64,000 nucleotides of DNA from Timema cristinae (lineage: Eukaryota > Arthropoda > Insecta > Phasmatodea > Timematidae), in the NCBI GenBank assembly GCA_039000515.1, contig JBCFYV010011172.1:72489941-72553940 (forward strand). The letters are read 5' to 3'. Made by a program: the position numbers and the translations under genes. Shown here in pieces: positions 1-48,139 of this stretch. Under the pieces are notes generated by a model. The model ran no database searches. It was given only the letters and a program-made list of their open reading frames with translations, and was not told the DNA's origin. The first letter of the stretch is position 1. Every line of letters begins with the position of its first letter.

Positions 1-145
1 ATGGTTTTTCCAAAATGGTTTTCCACTCTCCCTCCACGCAAATGCGGGTTCACTTCCTATAATTCAACCTTCCCAATTCCTAATCCATTACCGTAATTAG
101 TACTTAAAGTGTATAACCCGAACGGGTAGTAAGACGCGGTGATAA
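1..145 (+). repeat. SINE-B, 3' part
   Basis: This is the 3' portion of a tRNA-related SINE cut by the window edge. It contains the body motif TTCCACTCTCCCTCCACGCA and ends in the tail ATAACCCGAACGGGTAGTAA followed by GACGCGGTG, which recurs at 10,660, 21,590, 46,205 and 58,460. It lies in the ABCC5 gene region, antisense to that gene. Confidence 0.7.
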
Positions 146-1215
146 ATATTAAAATCTATTAAAACTAGCCAAGTATGATTGATTCAATGATTCCTTTTAA
201 TGTAGCACATCTGTCCACATGTTTAAGATATACAAAACCTCCACCTATTAAATCTAAGGACATAAATTAAAAAAGGGTAAATTTGGTAGAGGATGGGAAA
301 CAACTGATGGAAGAAAACAATTCATAGTGTACCATTCAAGATTAAGACCTGTCCTTTCAGGTCAGCCAGGAGTACAAAGCTCTACATCCCCTTGCCAGTG
401 AGTCAAAGTTTACTGTCGCTAAGTGTTACTGCATAACTTATGGAGACCGCTAATATTAATTACAATATTTTAATAAAACCTTAGACTGGTATGTATAATG
501 ATATGAACCCCAGATTTAACATTTAGAGGTGAAACCCACTTAAAAATTTTGTTCAACACATTAAACAATGAAGACCAAAAAACCTGGCTATATTTTTGAA
601 TTGTTATACTATGGTACAATGGTTCTCAAAATTTTTAATCAGTGTAACAGTAACATTTGGTTAAATTGTCCTAAAGACACAATCATTTACCACTTACCAC
701 TGTACTATAAATACATAACTAATGACTATAGTTGTTTTAGTTTGTTGACAACTGAGCACTGAATTAAAAGATATGGAAGAAATATTTAATTCTGACTATT
801 TGCTCTCTTATATACTATCAAGAAAGCACCTGTGTGCCACCAAAGGTACACTAACCTTAATTTAGAAAGAACTGCTATGGTATCAAGTTAATAAAAAAAA
901 CTTCCCGTTATTGTATTACAATTATTATTTTGAAACATTGATAAAAGTTTTTAACCAAATCAACTTTGAAAATTCAATGACGGAAAATTGTTTTAAATGG
1001 GATTCCTCTATGCCAGCTCTATAAAACTAAAAAACAAACAAAAAAACTCATTGGTGCATTTGGTAAGGTTTGAATTCTGATTTTTTAGATGAAATACAAC
1101 TGGACCTGAATGGTTTTCAACTTTTACCATCAGAGGTTGAGTGATCTTTTGTTTTTATAAACTTCTTAGTGATGACAGATGTATACAGATGATAATTGGT
1201 TCCAATTGGTCTGAC
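146..1215. other. Unassigned, presumably ABCC5 intron
   Basis: AT-rich sequence without recognisable exon or element. It lies downstream of the last exon found (1,216-1,370) on the minus strand and is probably intron. No Walker A or ABC signature of NBD1 was found here on either strand, so NBD1 should lie left of the window. Confidence 0.4.
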
Positions 1216-37301
<36,086 letters not shown>

Positions 37302-39539
37302 CTGAAACAGAAAACACAATGCTACACGGCATCTGGGGAATCGGCCATGTGTAACATAACATTAATTCTCTACATGAGAATTGGATACATTACCTAAGAT
37401 TCCCCAATTTCATATTTCTGAGCATAGCTTAATCTAATTATGGCGTAGTGTAGAATTGTATCTTATGGTTGATTTTTAAAATAAATAATATTGCTTATAC
37501 AATTTGATTCGCGATCAAAAAAGGTAGGTTATCATTATATAGAGCTCTGTAAGATTAGGAGTGCACAAGCTTAGATGGCAGACTAGCATTAATTCGAATG
37601 AATTGCCATATTATATTAGTAAAAAAACAAAGTGAAACAATGTCTTAAAAGACAGATGAATTATTTTCATAGTGGGAGGAGCTGCATACATTTTCGGAGT
37701 AGCAGACTATATATTATAGTATGATCTTGCTATTTTAAGCGTATCAATCATAACATCAACTGTAGATGAACAAGAAGCCGTCATTTCTGAGGCGTAATAG
37801 ATACTCGGCTATTTTAGCAGTGTTAATGATGAGTACAAAATGATAAGTACAAATATGATTAAATGTGCAGTAATAGAATCAAATTACGCAGATCTATCAA
37901 CGAAAATACATTACAAGCTATCCCATTACCTTAAGAAGACCAATATGTTTCTACGATAAAGTCTGCCAAAGTATTGTTAAATTCCTATTTGTGTTCAGAC
38001 ATAATTTTTAGGAGGTCTATACATAATATTAGTCCCCATTTTACCCATGAATGTACTTGATACATTAGGGGGGAAAAGGATCATTTGGGCAAATATTTAA
38101 AAAATTATAATGAATCAATTGGGGGTATTAACAAAATATATAAATCAATAATTTTAAGTATATTTATTGATATTTAAAAGAGTACATTATTTATGTTTGA
38201 TGATCCATAAAAAACAAAATCTACATAATGACACATGTACACAGTTGCCCTAGATTGAGAGTTTAAATTGGATTTGATGATAAAAAAAAACTTCAAATAG
38301 CGATCGGCTTTCGGCTCTCGGCGACACTAAAGATTCCCCAATACCTTCTAAAAAAACTGACTACTCTTCACCATAAAAACTACTCCACCCCCTCCCAAGC
38401 GGAGATAAACTTCTATTTGCTCAACGACCGACATGCCTCCTAGAACTTTGGATACTTGTTCTGAGAATAATTTGAGAAAGTATGAGTAGCCTATATGAAC
38501 GAAGTGGAGATAGGGCACCATTTACTTGTATCACTTGTGGACACCGGCAGCTTCTGGTGTACAATACAAACTACGGCACTAATTATATCAGGATCATTAA
38601 GGCTATTCGACAATAAAACCTGTCGGAGAATGATCAAGATATTGTAAAATTATTATGTTTTTGTAATGATTTTATCATAGAGTGGCAGGAATGGGACAAG
38701 GAGGCTAAGTAAGTGACCGTGGCCAGTGAACACAGACTGGACTTGAGTTTATCTTATCTTGTTTGTAAATACCTTCAAAAATCAAAATGAAACTATACTG
38801 CCGCTTTTCATTTACCAATAACCTTACAATGTTCTATTTTTAACAAGTTACTTTGTAAGTTTTGCACCTGCGTGTTTGACATTGACCCGACTCCGTCCCA
38901 AGGAGTTGTGACTTTAGTTCAAATTCTGGCTGGGTTCACCTGCGATTATTTTACAATAAAGTATTTTTTGAATACTCTCTAGCTCATTCCTGATATATTT
39001 CCTATTAGCTTACTGTCAAAAGCCCCATCTACAGAGTCTGCAAGCTCGGCATCCTTATAATCCATAAGCCCTTCGAAATGGAAATTACGTCCACACAGTC
39101 CGTATCCATTATCCGTAATAACATAATCGTATGGTTGTTTTAAGCTACAATTTTCCATTGTTTAATGTAAATATGATTTGTTGAATTGACCTCATGTGGG
39201 TTACAATATCTTATGCTGTATGGACATTTAACTTCTATGATACCATATTAACTGATAACTTCGTCAGGAGATGCTGCGAGGAAATTGTAAAATTGATCTA
39301 TTACTAGTATTAATGTATTTTTTATTTTTTATTCTGAGATAGATACTCCCTCGTTAACCTGAAAATTTACATTTTGACCTCAAATGTGGATTTAGACGGT
39401 TTATTATTTAAAGTGCCAGACGGTCTAAATAATGTCAAATTGAAGTTACCAGTTTTGAATAAATAATATATTAGGTCAAATGGGTATAATTTTATAAGAA
39501 TATTGTTATTATTGTTATGCATATATTATTATTATTTAT
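37302..39539. other. Upstream of ABCC5 coding region, unassigned
   Basis: AT-rich. It should contain the untranslated first exon or promoter of ABCC5, or more intron, but none can be pointed out. At about 38,915-38,940 a box-B-like AGTTCAAATTCTGG suggests a degenerate SINE. Confidence 0.35.
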
Positions 39540-40955
39540 GTAAAGTTCCGTAGTAATCTCCAAACTGTGGTTTGTGCAAAATATTCCAAGGGGTTCACCA
39601 AAATATTTCTTTAATGGCGGATTTTTTCAGCATTTTGTGAGGAAATGGGAAGCATTAATAACTGTTAAAATTGTCTCACACTGAAATCAGGCAATTATCT
39701 TGAGGTAGAAGAACTCTTACAAGATTGTTTGAATTTAAACACTAAGTTTTTGTTTTTCTTACCAACCATCCATTTCACAAAGCGTAGTGCATGTAAGATC
39801 AAATGTGGCCCTGGATTTGGTCTATTTGGCAGATATTTTCTCAATAATGAACAGTTTAAAACTATCTCTTCAGGGGTCAAATATTAACTGGTTTACTGCC
39901 CAATACCGTATCTAATGGATTATAAAACAAAATTTGGGAATGTGTTAGTTAGAAATCAAACGAAGTGCTATGATACTCTTCACGACTTTATGGTAGAAAA
40001 TCAGCTTTCTTTTGATGAAAATGTTAAGAACATGGTTATAGAACACTTGAAGGGACTTGGAAAAACCCTTCAGAGAACATTTCCCAGCAATGTTCAATAA
40101 TAACAATTGGATTCACAATCCCCTGTAAGAGACAGCAGTTTTAGAATCCTCCACATTAAGCGTGAGTGAAAAAGAGCAGCTCCGTGAAATTTCCACTGAT
40201 TTTGAATTAAAGAAAAGCTATACATCTTTGTCATTAATTGGTTTCTGGCTAAGCTTAAAGGAGGATTTCCCAGTGTTGGCGAACAAAGCTATTACAGATT
40301 TGATATAATTTTCTTATGCGTATTTGAGCGAGAAATGTTTTTCATATGCCTATTAAAAAAATACATAAACAGGCTCAGTACTGAAAGTGACTTGAGACTT
40401 TATTTATCGTTTGTGGTTGCTGACTTTAAAGCTCTGTTCCATTCAAAACAAGCGCACCCTTCTCAGTAAGTCACGTGAAGAGGTGAGTAGCTGTTAAAGC
40501 TTGTAAAGAATTTTGAAACCTAGATTGGCATGGAATTTTGTGATTAAAGGAGGATATTTCAGTTGTGTAAAATCAGCCATTTCCAGTATCACTTTAAAAA
40601 CATGTGAAATGTGATAATATTGTGACATTAAAGATAAGAAAATGTTACTACAGTACTTTGCTTATTTAATTTCAATTTTAATTTTTAAAATAAATGTATA
40701 CTTATTTGAACTTGTACTTAAGTAGTTCCAATATTATTCCATTATATTTGGTGGGGTATCACAAAGTACCTACCGGAGCTATATTAGGTTAATTCATAGA
40801 TTTAAAAAACTTATTACAATAGAATTAATAACTAAATTTCATAACAATTTGGTATAAAATTAAGTGTGTGGTTATGGATATTTATCAGGAGGTTCGTGCA
40901 ACTCATCTGTTTATGAAAGGGGTTCGCCAGTGGAGAAGGTTTGGGAACCGCTGAT
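39540..40955 (+). mobile_element. hAT remnant (ZBED5/Charlie-like)
   Basis: The right end GGTTTGGGAACCGCTG (about 40,938-40,953) is a typical Charlie-type terminus, and the left end near 39,545 is weakly inverted to it. In between, plus-strand frames give KGLGKTLQRTFPSNVQ, SVSEKEQLREISTDFELKKS, SLSLIGFWLSLKEDFPVLAN and YAYLSEKCFSY. These are the C-terminal hAT dimerisation-region blocks of ZBED5/FAM200-type transposases. Multiple stops. Confidence 0.8.
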
Positions 40956-41204
40956 CTATTGAATACGCCTCATCTCATTATTCGAGAGGGCGGGTATTTT
41001 ACCCTATAATGGTGTATTTAATTGTGTGTATGTATATAATATTTATTTATATAAAATTTTATTTATCTAGAAATGTTTTTTAAATTTTTTAAAATTAAAA
41101 AAATTGACGATTACAAATTAGATATGTCGACTCAGAATCCAACCCAGACCACAGTTATTATATATACTGTACATATTATAGTGATACCGGTTTTTTATGA
41201 TGAT

Positions 41205-41325
41205 GGTGATGATGATGAAATGATGAGGAAGATGAAGAAGATGATGATGTGGGCCCATGCATGACCCACGGTTGGACAGTAATTATAACGATACCATTTT
41301 ATATGACGACGACGACGACGACGCG
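41205..41325 (+). repeat. GAT/GAC simple repeats
   Basis: (GATGAT/GAAGAT)n at about 41,205-41,250 and (GAC)7-like at 41,306-41,322. Low complexity, no gene. Confidence 0.85.
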
Positions 41326-42239
41326 TGTGTGCCTTACTGCTTACTTGCCATCACACGGCTATAGGCTATATTTTGATCTGATTGTATGTAATTAGATTTA
41401 AATCAGTGAAAATTGAAGTTTGCACACAATTTATCTAGTTCATTGCACTTTCACTTGTATAAAATTGACATTAAATGATACAGTTGTTATTTTTGTTAAT
41501 TTACGAACAGACGCGGAGAGCCAGAGCTGGTGCTGTTACAGACTGAGATTTTCTCTCTCTGGATTACTATAATTCTGTGTGATATGTTTTCTGTGGAGAT
41601 TACTATATTACTGTCCAGATTTATACGCACAAGCTGTTTATATATGACCTACCCCTTGTTTCTTGGAACCCTTGTCAACCGTGTTAAAACTAACTAATAG
41701 GAGAACTCCTGGCAACCTGATGTTGTGAATGCTAGCTTCCTATTGGGTTAAGGCAGCAAGATCATCACCTGATTTTCAAATAGAACGAAGGGAGTTATTT
41801 AAAGAAAGTTTTAAAACGTAACATATTGAAATTACTTCTGAAAACGCCTTATCCTCCAGAGATGAAGTATTAAAAGAAAAGTTTACATACACTTCTTTCA
41901 ATAAAAATACACTTCATCCATGATTTTTTGAATTTATGAGAGGGGTCCAAAACAGTCCCATTACAATATATAATATTAATTATACATTAATATTAAAAAT
42001 ATCGAAGATGTGCGTTTATTTAAAAAAAATTAAGCAAACATAATCTTTAAATACTGTGTTGTAACATAATTTATAGCACGCTTTCTGTACAGGAATTATT
42101 TATAAAAGAGGTAAAAATATTTACAACATGTAATATTAATTAAGTTGCTTTTAATTACAGTCTAGTTAAAATACACTAGTTAAGGGACGATTCCTTTACT
42201 ATCCTTGAGTATAAGTTGGAAAAAATTAAAGCTATATAG

Positions 42240-43243
42240 TTCTATTTACAAAGGCAGTTTCCTATTTCCAGTTCTTACCATCACATCCAGTACATCCCCT
42301 GCAGTTAACTTTACAGGGTAGTGGATCAACATAAGGGCCAGTCCAGTTAGCCGCTCACTCTCCATTTCGTTCCGAAGAAAAGTCTATTCTTTTCAGAAAT
42401 AAAAAAAAAAACCTTTCAACTTCAGCAGTCGAAACTGGCAATGTAGCAAGCACACATTACAAGTAATTAATATTTGGATAAAGTTCTTGTCACGTTGTCC
42501 CAAATTGCCATGATTCTGTTGGGCTTCTCTTTTTCTTCATGTCTGCACTTTTAACACAGAGCATATTTTCAAATTTAACTCTGATTCCGATGCTCTGTCA
42601 TCATAAAAGATGTCGGATTTATTTATAGCCTCTACTTCTTCAGGACTGGCGTTTTTGGAAGTAAAACACCAAGGGAATCCAAAATGTATATATATTTTCC
42701 CAACCTATTGACTAGTCCTGAAATAAGTCCATCCAAGCAAGGAATGAACTTGGCTCTCCTGAAGTATTCTTCAGAGAATTTGGAGAGTAATTGTCTCTCT
42801 TGTTCGCCGTTTGACGGGGAACGTTAATTATGCTTTTGAAAACGTCCTCTGCCATCACCTGCTCTTTCTTAAGTAGGATTGCAAACTTTTGTGCATATTA
42901 ATTATTATTTTATTATATAAATAGGTAAACTAATCATATTGCAAATTTAAAGTTAGTATCAGCATTGTTTATTAGCACCTTTTTTGAAAAAAACATATAG
43001 TTCTAGTAACAAAATGTAGTATCCTGCCGGTAAAAATAATAGCCATTTCGGGTCCGTGTACTATCTCTGATACTAAAGAGTTGACAACCCATGTTCACTG
43101 TCGGCTGTCGCTAAAACTAAAAGTACATGCTTTACACCGTAATGAAAACTTTTTATTTTACACAATTGTTTTAAATTAAATATCTCACGTTTCGGTGGGA
43201 GGGGGGGTCCCGACTCCCCGACCCACCCTTGGCTACGCTACTG
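42240..43243 (-). mobile_element. hAT remnant (ZMYM1-like), minus
   Basis: The right boundary is CAGTAGCGTAGCCAAGG on the minus strand, a hAT-type end. The minus strand at about 42,280-42,390 encodes TFLRNEMESERLTGLALMLI followed by HYPVKLTAGDVLDVM, which is the closing part of the hAT dimerisation domain (R-L-x-x-L-A-L-x-x-I-H). The upstream transposase is too decayed to read. Confidence 0.7.
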
Positions 43244-44494
43244 ATCCTGACGTATTTTGATCTGGCAAAGCTGAAGATGATTTTTCCATTAAAATTGTTT
43301 GCGTTAGACACAACTTAATTTTAATTATAAAACTGTCTGGTATGGAATTGGACATAGGTAAGGGTGGTATTAGGGATTCCCCTCCTCATCCATTCCTTTT
43401 TATATCTATGACTTATTATAGAGTGAGTGATGAATCCCCCACTTGGTATTTATTCGTTGCGCCTCTGATCTAGTTTGCCGGAGATAGGGAGGTCGAGGTA
43501 CCCAACTGAAGGTGCTTTGACTTCCTCCAACAAATTTGAGAACATTTCCACTAAATCCACCTTCCTCAACCCTAATCAATTAGCGTGGTTACGGGCAGCT
43601 AATGTGGAGTGTAGGGAACACGATTTAATGGTAGTATTGCTGCAGTTTTTATATAAAACTTTGTTTAGCCAAATGAAATAAAATATTACTTGTACAAATA
43701 TAGAGTTTAATTGTCCTCACATGGTGACCTCAACAGTTCTCGAATATCTGTCAAGATGTTCTGGAATTTAATGACAATTTTCTTTCCATTTAAAATGTTT
43801 GTCATATATGCCGCTATGCTCATGACAGATATTTATCAAGAACTGTTAATCTCTTCATGAGAAGAAAACTAAAGACTGTTTGTACTGAATCAATATTTTT
43901 AGATTTACTTTGCCAAAAAGCAGTTTTGCTATAAAAACTGCAAAACACTTACCTTTTCTCGTGTTCCTTAAACTCCCACCTTAAACATGATGAGTGTGTG
44001 TGAGGAGAGAGAAAAGAGGAGTAGATTCGGAATAAATAAAATGTGCGCTGCCGAAGACAAAATATTATATGTTTACCAGTTTAGTTAAAATACAATTGAT
44101 TTATTTTGAAACTTTGATATCCTTTTTATTAGACTTAAAACTATTTCTATCACAGACTTGGCCTTTAGCTATGAGTAATGAAGTGATGAATAACGCTATC
44201 CATAGGATGAGGGGGCATCATGTTCAGCCCTATCTCTTTTAGTGCATAGGTGTTATTTTTCAAACATAATTTCATGAATACTAGACGTAATTTCCTCCAC
44301 ACCACTTTTCGCACGAAAATATCCAACTGTCAGCATTTAAAAAAATGGCGTCAGTTAGAAATCGAGCTATACCGACCGACAGGTACGAATACAGTCCCAA
44401 CTTCGGCGGATAAACGGTGTCATGTGGTCAGCACAACGAGACTACCAGCCGTTACTGTTTTCTAGACCGGAGTCGCTACTTTTCAGTTTAAGTA
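43244..44494. other. Unassigned
   Basis: No gene supported. Open frames at 43,475 and 44,250 (plus) have no recognisable domains, and nothing marks them as coding. Confidence 0.35.
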
Positions 44495-44729
44495 CAGTAA
44501 CCCCATGGCTTCTTTGGTGCTGACTGACAGCTCATAGCTGACAGATAAATGCTTTAAAAAGTTACTAGACCAAATTATGTATCCCTAAGCTGAACCATAT
44601 GATCTGAAAAAACATGTGTTTAGCAGATGTCACTTCTGATGGTCAAAATTTAGGTATATACCTAAATGTTGACTGTCAGAAGTCTGCTGTGAACTGTCAC
44701 TCAGCACCAAAGAAGCCGTGGGGCTACTG
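44495..44729. mobile_element. Tc1/mariner-type MITE, 235 bp
   Basis: The ends CAGTAACCCCATGGCTTCTT and the reverse complement of the right end CAGTAGCCCCACGGCTTCTT continue inverted for about 40 bp (TTGGTGCTGA, TGACAG). It is flanked by TA on both sides (44,493-44,494 and 44,730-44,731). No transposase. Confidence 0.85.
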
Positions 44730-44744
44730 TAGTTACTAATTTGG

Positions 44745-44826
44745 ACCTCACGAGGCTGAGTTGATCAAACCCAGGACTTCTGGATCTTTATTCAGGAGCT
44801 CTGACCACTATACCACAGAGGCACTC
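44745..44826 (-). repeat. tRNA-like SINE head (SINE-D)
   Basis: The minus strand reads GTGCCTCTGTGGTATAGTGG, then TCAGAGC, and box B CTGGGTTTGATC. It resembles a tRNA with box A TGGTATAGTGG, but the anticodon arm is not well formed and no CCA-side pairing is seen. Treated as a SINE head or tRNA pseudogene. Confidence 0.55.
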
Positions 44827-45175
44827 AGCTGTTATTATTAGTAAGGATAAAGTAACTTATTTGGACTCGTCTAGCTAAACATAAATGTCTGTATCAAAGA
44901 CTTTTAGGGGGAGGATAGGTTAACTATGGAAGCTACAAATAATAATTAATATAAATATTAAATCATCACAAGTATAATTAAAATGAAATCATTAATGCCT
45001 ATTATTTAACTTAAATAATTATACAATATAATAAATACACAAGATAAATTACAAAACAAATTATCATCACATTAATGGAAACTACTATCTTGCACTTCTA
45101 ACAGTTTTTATACATGTTATTCTGATTTAGGTCAACTCAAAGAATCAATTATTAAGCTATAGACTGTCCATCCTT

Positions 45176-45722
45176 TCACATTAACTGGACATTTTTCATC
45201 CTTGCTTTATTGGCCTCTTTTTCCATCTTCGAATACTGCTCCCGACGCTTAAGGGCTGACATATACACGACTTTGAAGGAAAGCGTACATTGAACAACTA
45301 TCTCTTTGTAATATTTCGTGTCCAATCGGTACAGTTGACACATTTCTATCGCTATGACGTTGACCACGCGTCTATTCTCGACCAGAATCAGTTCCAACTC
45401 GCCAATCGTGTCTCCGTCCTCCAGGTGACAAATCTCCTGCCCGGTGTGTAATGTCTCCACGGCGGTACCCGAAGCGATAAAGTACATACATTCCGAAGCG
45501 GAGCCCGCCTTCAAAATAGTCTCTCCAGTGGCGAACACTTCCAGCACCAAAGCATCCACGAGACGTTCTAGGACGTCTTTGGGTACGTCTTTGAACATTT
45601 GGGTGTTTCGGACGAGACTCACTGTAGCAATGTGATGAATTTCTTGCTTCAGATGAGGGGGAAGCAAATTCATGTAAAATTTATCAACGTAGTAATTATG
45701 ATGAAAGTAGTAGTCGAAGTAT
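45176..45722 (-). CDS. HCN-like channel exon 2 (C-linker end, CNBD)
   Basis: Acceptor GGCTGCTCCAG; one base completes Arg361 with exon 1, then 181 codons to TGA at 45,176-45,178. YFDYYFHHNYYVDKFYMNLL and PPHLKQEI form the C-linker part that precedes the cyclic-nucleotide domain in HCN channels. In the CNBD, Gly468-Glu469 and Arg478 occupy the cAMP-phosphate and ribose positions, while the usual R-T-A is RVV. A short basic tail ends KARMKNVQLM. No AATAAA was found just downstream. Confidence 0.9.
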
Positions 45723-48139
45723 CTGGAGCAGCCACAAATAAATATGATTAATTCACAATCACTTTATATTTTAATTTAGGGCATAAAACGTTTATTGTTA
45801 AAAATATATTAAGTTATTGTTTATGAAAGTAGTACTCTACTTGATCGGCACTTTATTAATTGAAGGCTAAAATACATTCTCAAAATGTTAATGTGCAAAA
45901 TAATTTGTTTGAAATAATTTATTTAATATATTTTTTCAAAAATTAATTTAGGTTACAACTAATATAAATATTACAAATGAACATACATACTCCCGATTTG
46001 GTGGTCGGATGGTCTAAAGCGCTACTCTCTCAATAGACTAGACTACCAAAGACGGGGAGATTGGGGTTAATCCCGGTCGGGTGTACTGAGGATGTTTTTT
46101 CCAAGATGGTTTTCCCCTCTTCATCCATGAAAATGAGGGTACACTTTCTCAAAATTAATCTTTCCTAATCCCTAGCACATCAGTGTAAATTAGTACATAG
46201 GCTTATAACCCTAACGGGTAATAAGACGCAGTGCTAAAAAAAATAGATACAGTTTTGAAAATACTTGATTAAAGAGCAAATATAAATCGAGATCGAATGG
46301 TTTCTATTTAGCAAAACAGTAATCAATTATCGTGGAATATTATTCAGAATTAAAATGAATTTTATGTTTTGATGTTCCTGGATCTCTCCAGATTTTCCAG
46401 TTCAAAAACATATGTGCATTTGCTCAGTATATTTAAGGATATAAAAAAATGGTTGTTTTCACTTTTTTCTGTAAAATTCTCGACACTTAATTTACTAAAA
46501 ACAAGTATGTCAATGCTCTTTGAAAAATTGTATGAATTGGAGATAAAACTAATGGGTTTTACTTGGCTATGCCCTTCTACTTCAAATTTCAAAAATTAAA
46601 TTGCAAAATACTGGAGATTCCCTGGCTGTGCCCGATTTTGCCCGATATCAAGACTGTTCATTATTAACATCCTATCCTTACAAATGTCTTGCCAATAAAT
46701 ATTATTTAGAATCTCAATACCCTACCTTATAGATTTTACTACACAGACTTATCTCCTAATTTTCAGGTAGGTACAGTACATTATCTCTCTTATTAGTCCA
46801 AAACCAACCTTCTTTGGGGTTTAGTTTGTTCTGTAGGCCTATTGTGAGAATTTGAAAGAGATGTAGGGTTTATAGTAAATATTTTTTTATAGTAACCTAG
46901 TTGTGAAATATGTCTAATACCAAAAAGATAAAGAAACATCTATTTCACAATCTCTTTCTCTAGCGCCATCACAACACCGTAACTTTCCTCTACTCTACTC
47001 AGTCCTCAGAAGTGTTTCATAGCCAACCTCACCAATAGCCACTCCAGATGTACCGTACCTTAACATTCTCATCTGCATAGCTTCCGGTATTTGCTTGTAT
47101 CGCATATACTCCTTCATCTCGTCTAGAATCTTATGATATCTGATAACCCTTACGTTATTCGAACACCGGTGAGAAATGTACATCATGGTGGCATACATGG
47201 TGAGTCCGGTGCCCAGGATCACGATGATGCTACACACGGTGCTGTCAACGTTTGTGGACAAATTCATTTTCCCGTAGCTGAGAGCTAAACTGTTGCAGAT
47301 GGCACGAAAGAGACTGCGGACGTACCGTTTAGTGACGGGCTTGTCCATCGCATGTGCCTGAATGAGCCATGATTCTTGGTCTATACGAGAGATGTCAAAT
47401 GACGCCATAAATAGAGGGACGAAGAAGTGAAAACAGGCGGCCCAATGGATGAATAGCAAAGAATAAACTATTATTTGGTGCGCCCATTGGTAGTCAACAC
47501 GATACACGACCATAATATTTTTAATATAACTGCTAAGCGTTTTTATTCTAAACAGTTTAATTAGTTTCAAGCAGTTCAAATAAGCCATCAATTTAGGGGA
47601 ATATACTTCCTCATTAAATACTAGTTGTAATGGTAGAGAAGAAATAAGATCGATGAAGAAGTAGGTTTGTAGATAATGAAAGAACACTCGTCTTGGTCTG
47701 AGGACTACCCTTTTTTCGGGCAATTAAAGAACCCGGTGAAGAAGTTCAAAAGAATATCCAAAATACATATGAAATCCAAAGTAAGGCAGATGACCTTCCT
47801 AGTTATATAAGGCTTGCTCATGTTTGTGAATGTCAGGTAAAACGGAATTATTATCAAGTAGAGTAAGAAGACGAACGCCATCATGCCTTGCCAAAAGGTG
47901 TGGAGGTTGCTGAATGGGTGGATGATGCACCAGTGTTTGTCGTGGAGCTGTAAAAGCTGTTCTGAACGTAAAGCGGATACGCTTCCCAGGCATTTGATCC
48001 CCCGTGGATTCGTCAACGAAGCCAAACTGTTCACCAACAGCCAACGTTTCAATCTCGCCCATGCACTGGAGCCAGGCGGAAGTATCGGGACGGTTTGTTC
48101 TGGATTTACGAGTTCACATACATGTCTTCTCTTCGTCAT
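45176..48139 (-). CDS. HCN/CNG-like cyclic-nucleotide-gated channel
   Basis: Two exons (48,139-47,059; 45,722-45,176) give 542 residues. The N-terminus MTKRRHVCEL carries the M...HxCxL start of insect HCN-like channels, and an in-frame TAG lies upstream. S1 is about 85-104, S2 114-134, S3 152-170, S4 189-208 (K/R spaced but few), S5 219-243, pore 274-293 and S6 299-325. The C-linker follows (HKILDEMKEYMRYKQIP), then the cyclic-nucleotide domain, about 400-505, with GDTIGELELI and RRVVNV. It should conduct cations in the plasma membrane of excitable or sensory cells; that is inferred. The pore reads LSYG (287-290) where HCN has IGYG. One base is missing in an A6 run at 47,711-47,716, breaking the frame after residue 141. 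Confidence 0.88.
45723..47058. other. HCN-like channel intron
   Basis: 1.3-kb intron containing a plus-strand SINE-B (45,991-46,243). No other feature. Confidence 0.8.
45991..46243 (+). repeat. SINE-B, full-length
   Basis: The tRNA-like head TTTGGTGGTCGGATGGTCTA (box A) leads to a box-B-like GGGTTAATCCCGGTCGG. The body has GGTGTACTGAGGATGTTTTT and GGTTTTCCCCTCTTCATCCA. The tail is ATAACCCTAACGGGTAATAA then GACGCAGTGCTAAAA. This is the best complete SINE-B in the window. Confidence 0.85.
47059..48139 (-). CDS. HCN-like channel exon 1 (S1-S6), frameshifted
   Basis: From ATG at 48,137-48,139 to donor ATGTTAAG|GTACGG. 1,081 bases, which fits exon 2 phase only if one base is added. The break is at NFFTGFFNCP, where the frame ends in KKG-stop and the next frame resumes KRVVLRPRRVFFHYLQTYFF. 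The plus strand has T6 (47,711-47,716), and a seventh T restores one frame. Exon 1 holds the N-terminal region, S1-S6 and pore. Confidence 0.9.

Noticed and set aside
43475..43681. 68-codon plus-strand frame.
   Set aside because: No domain or homology recognised and no splice signals; length is within chance expectation.
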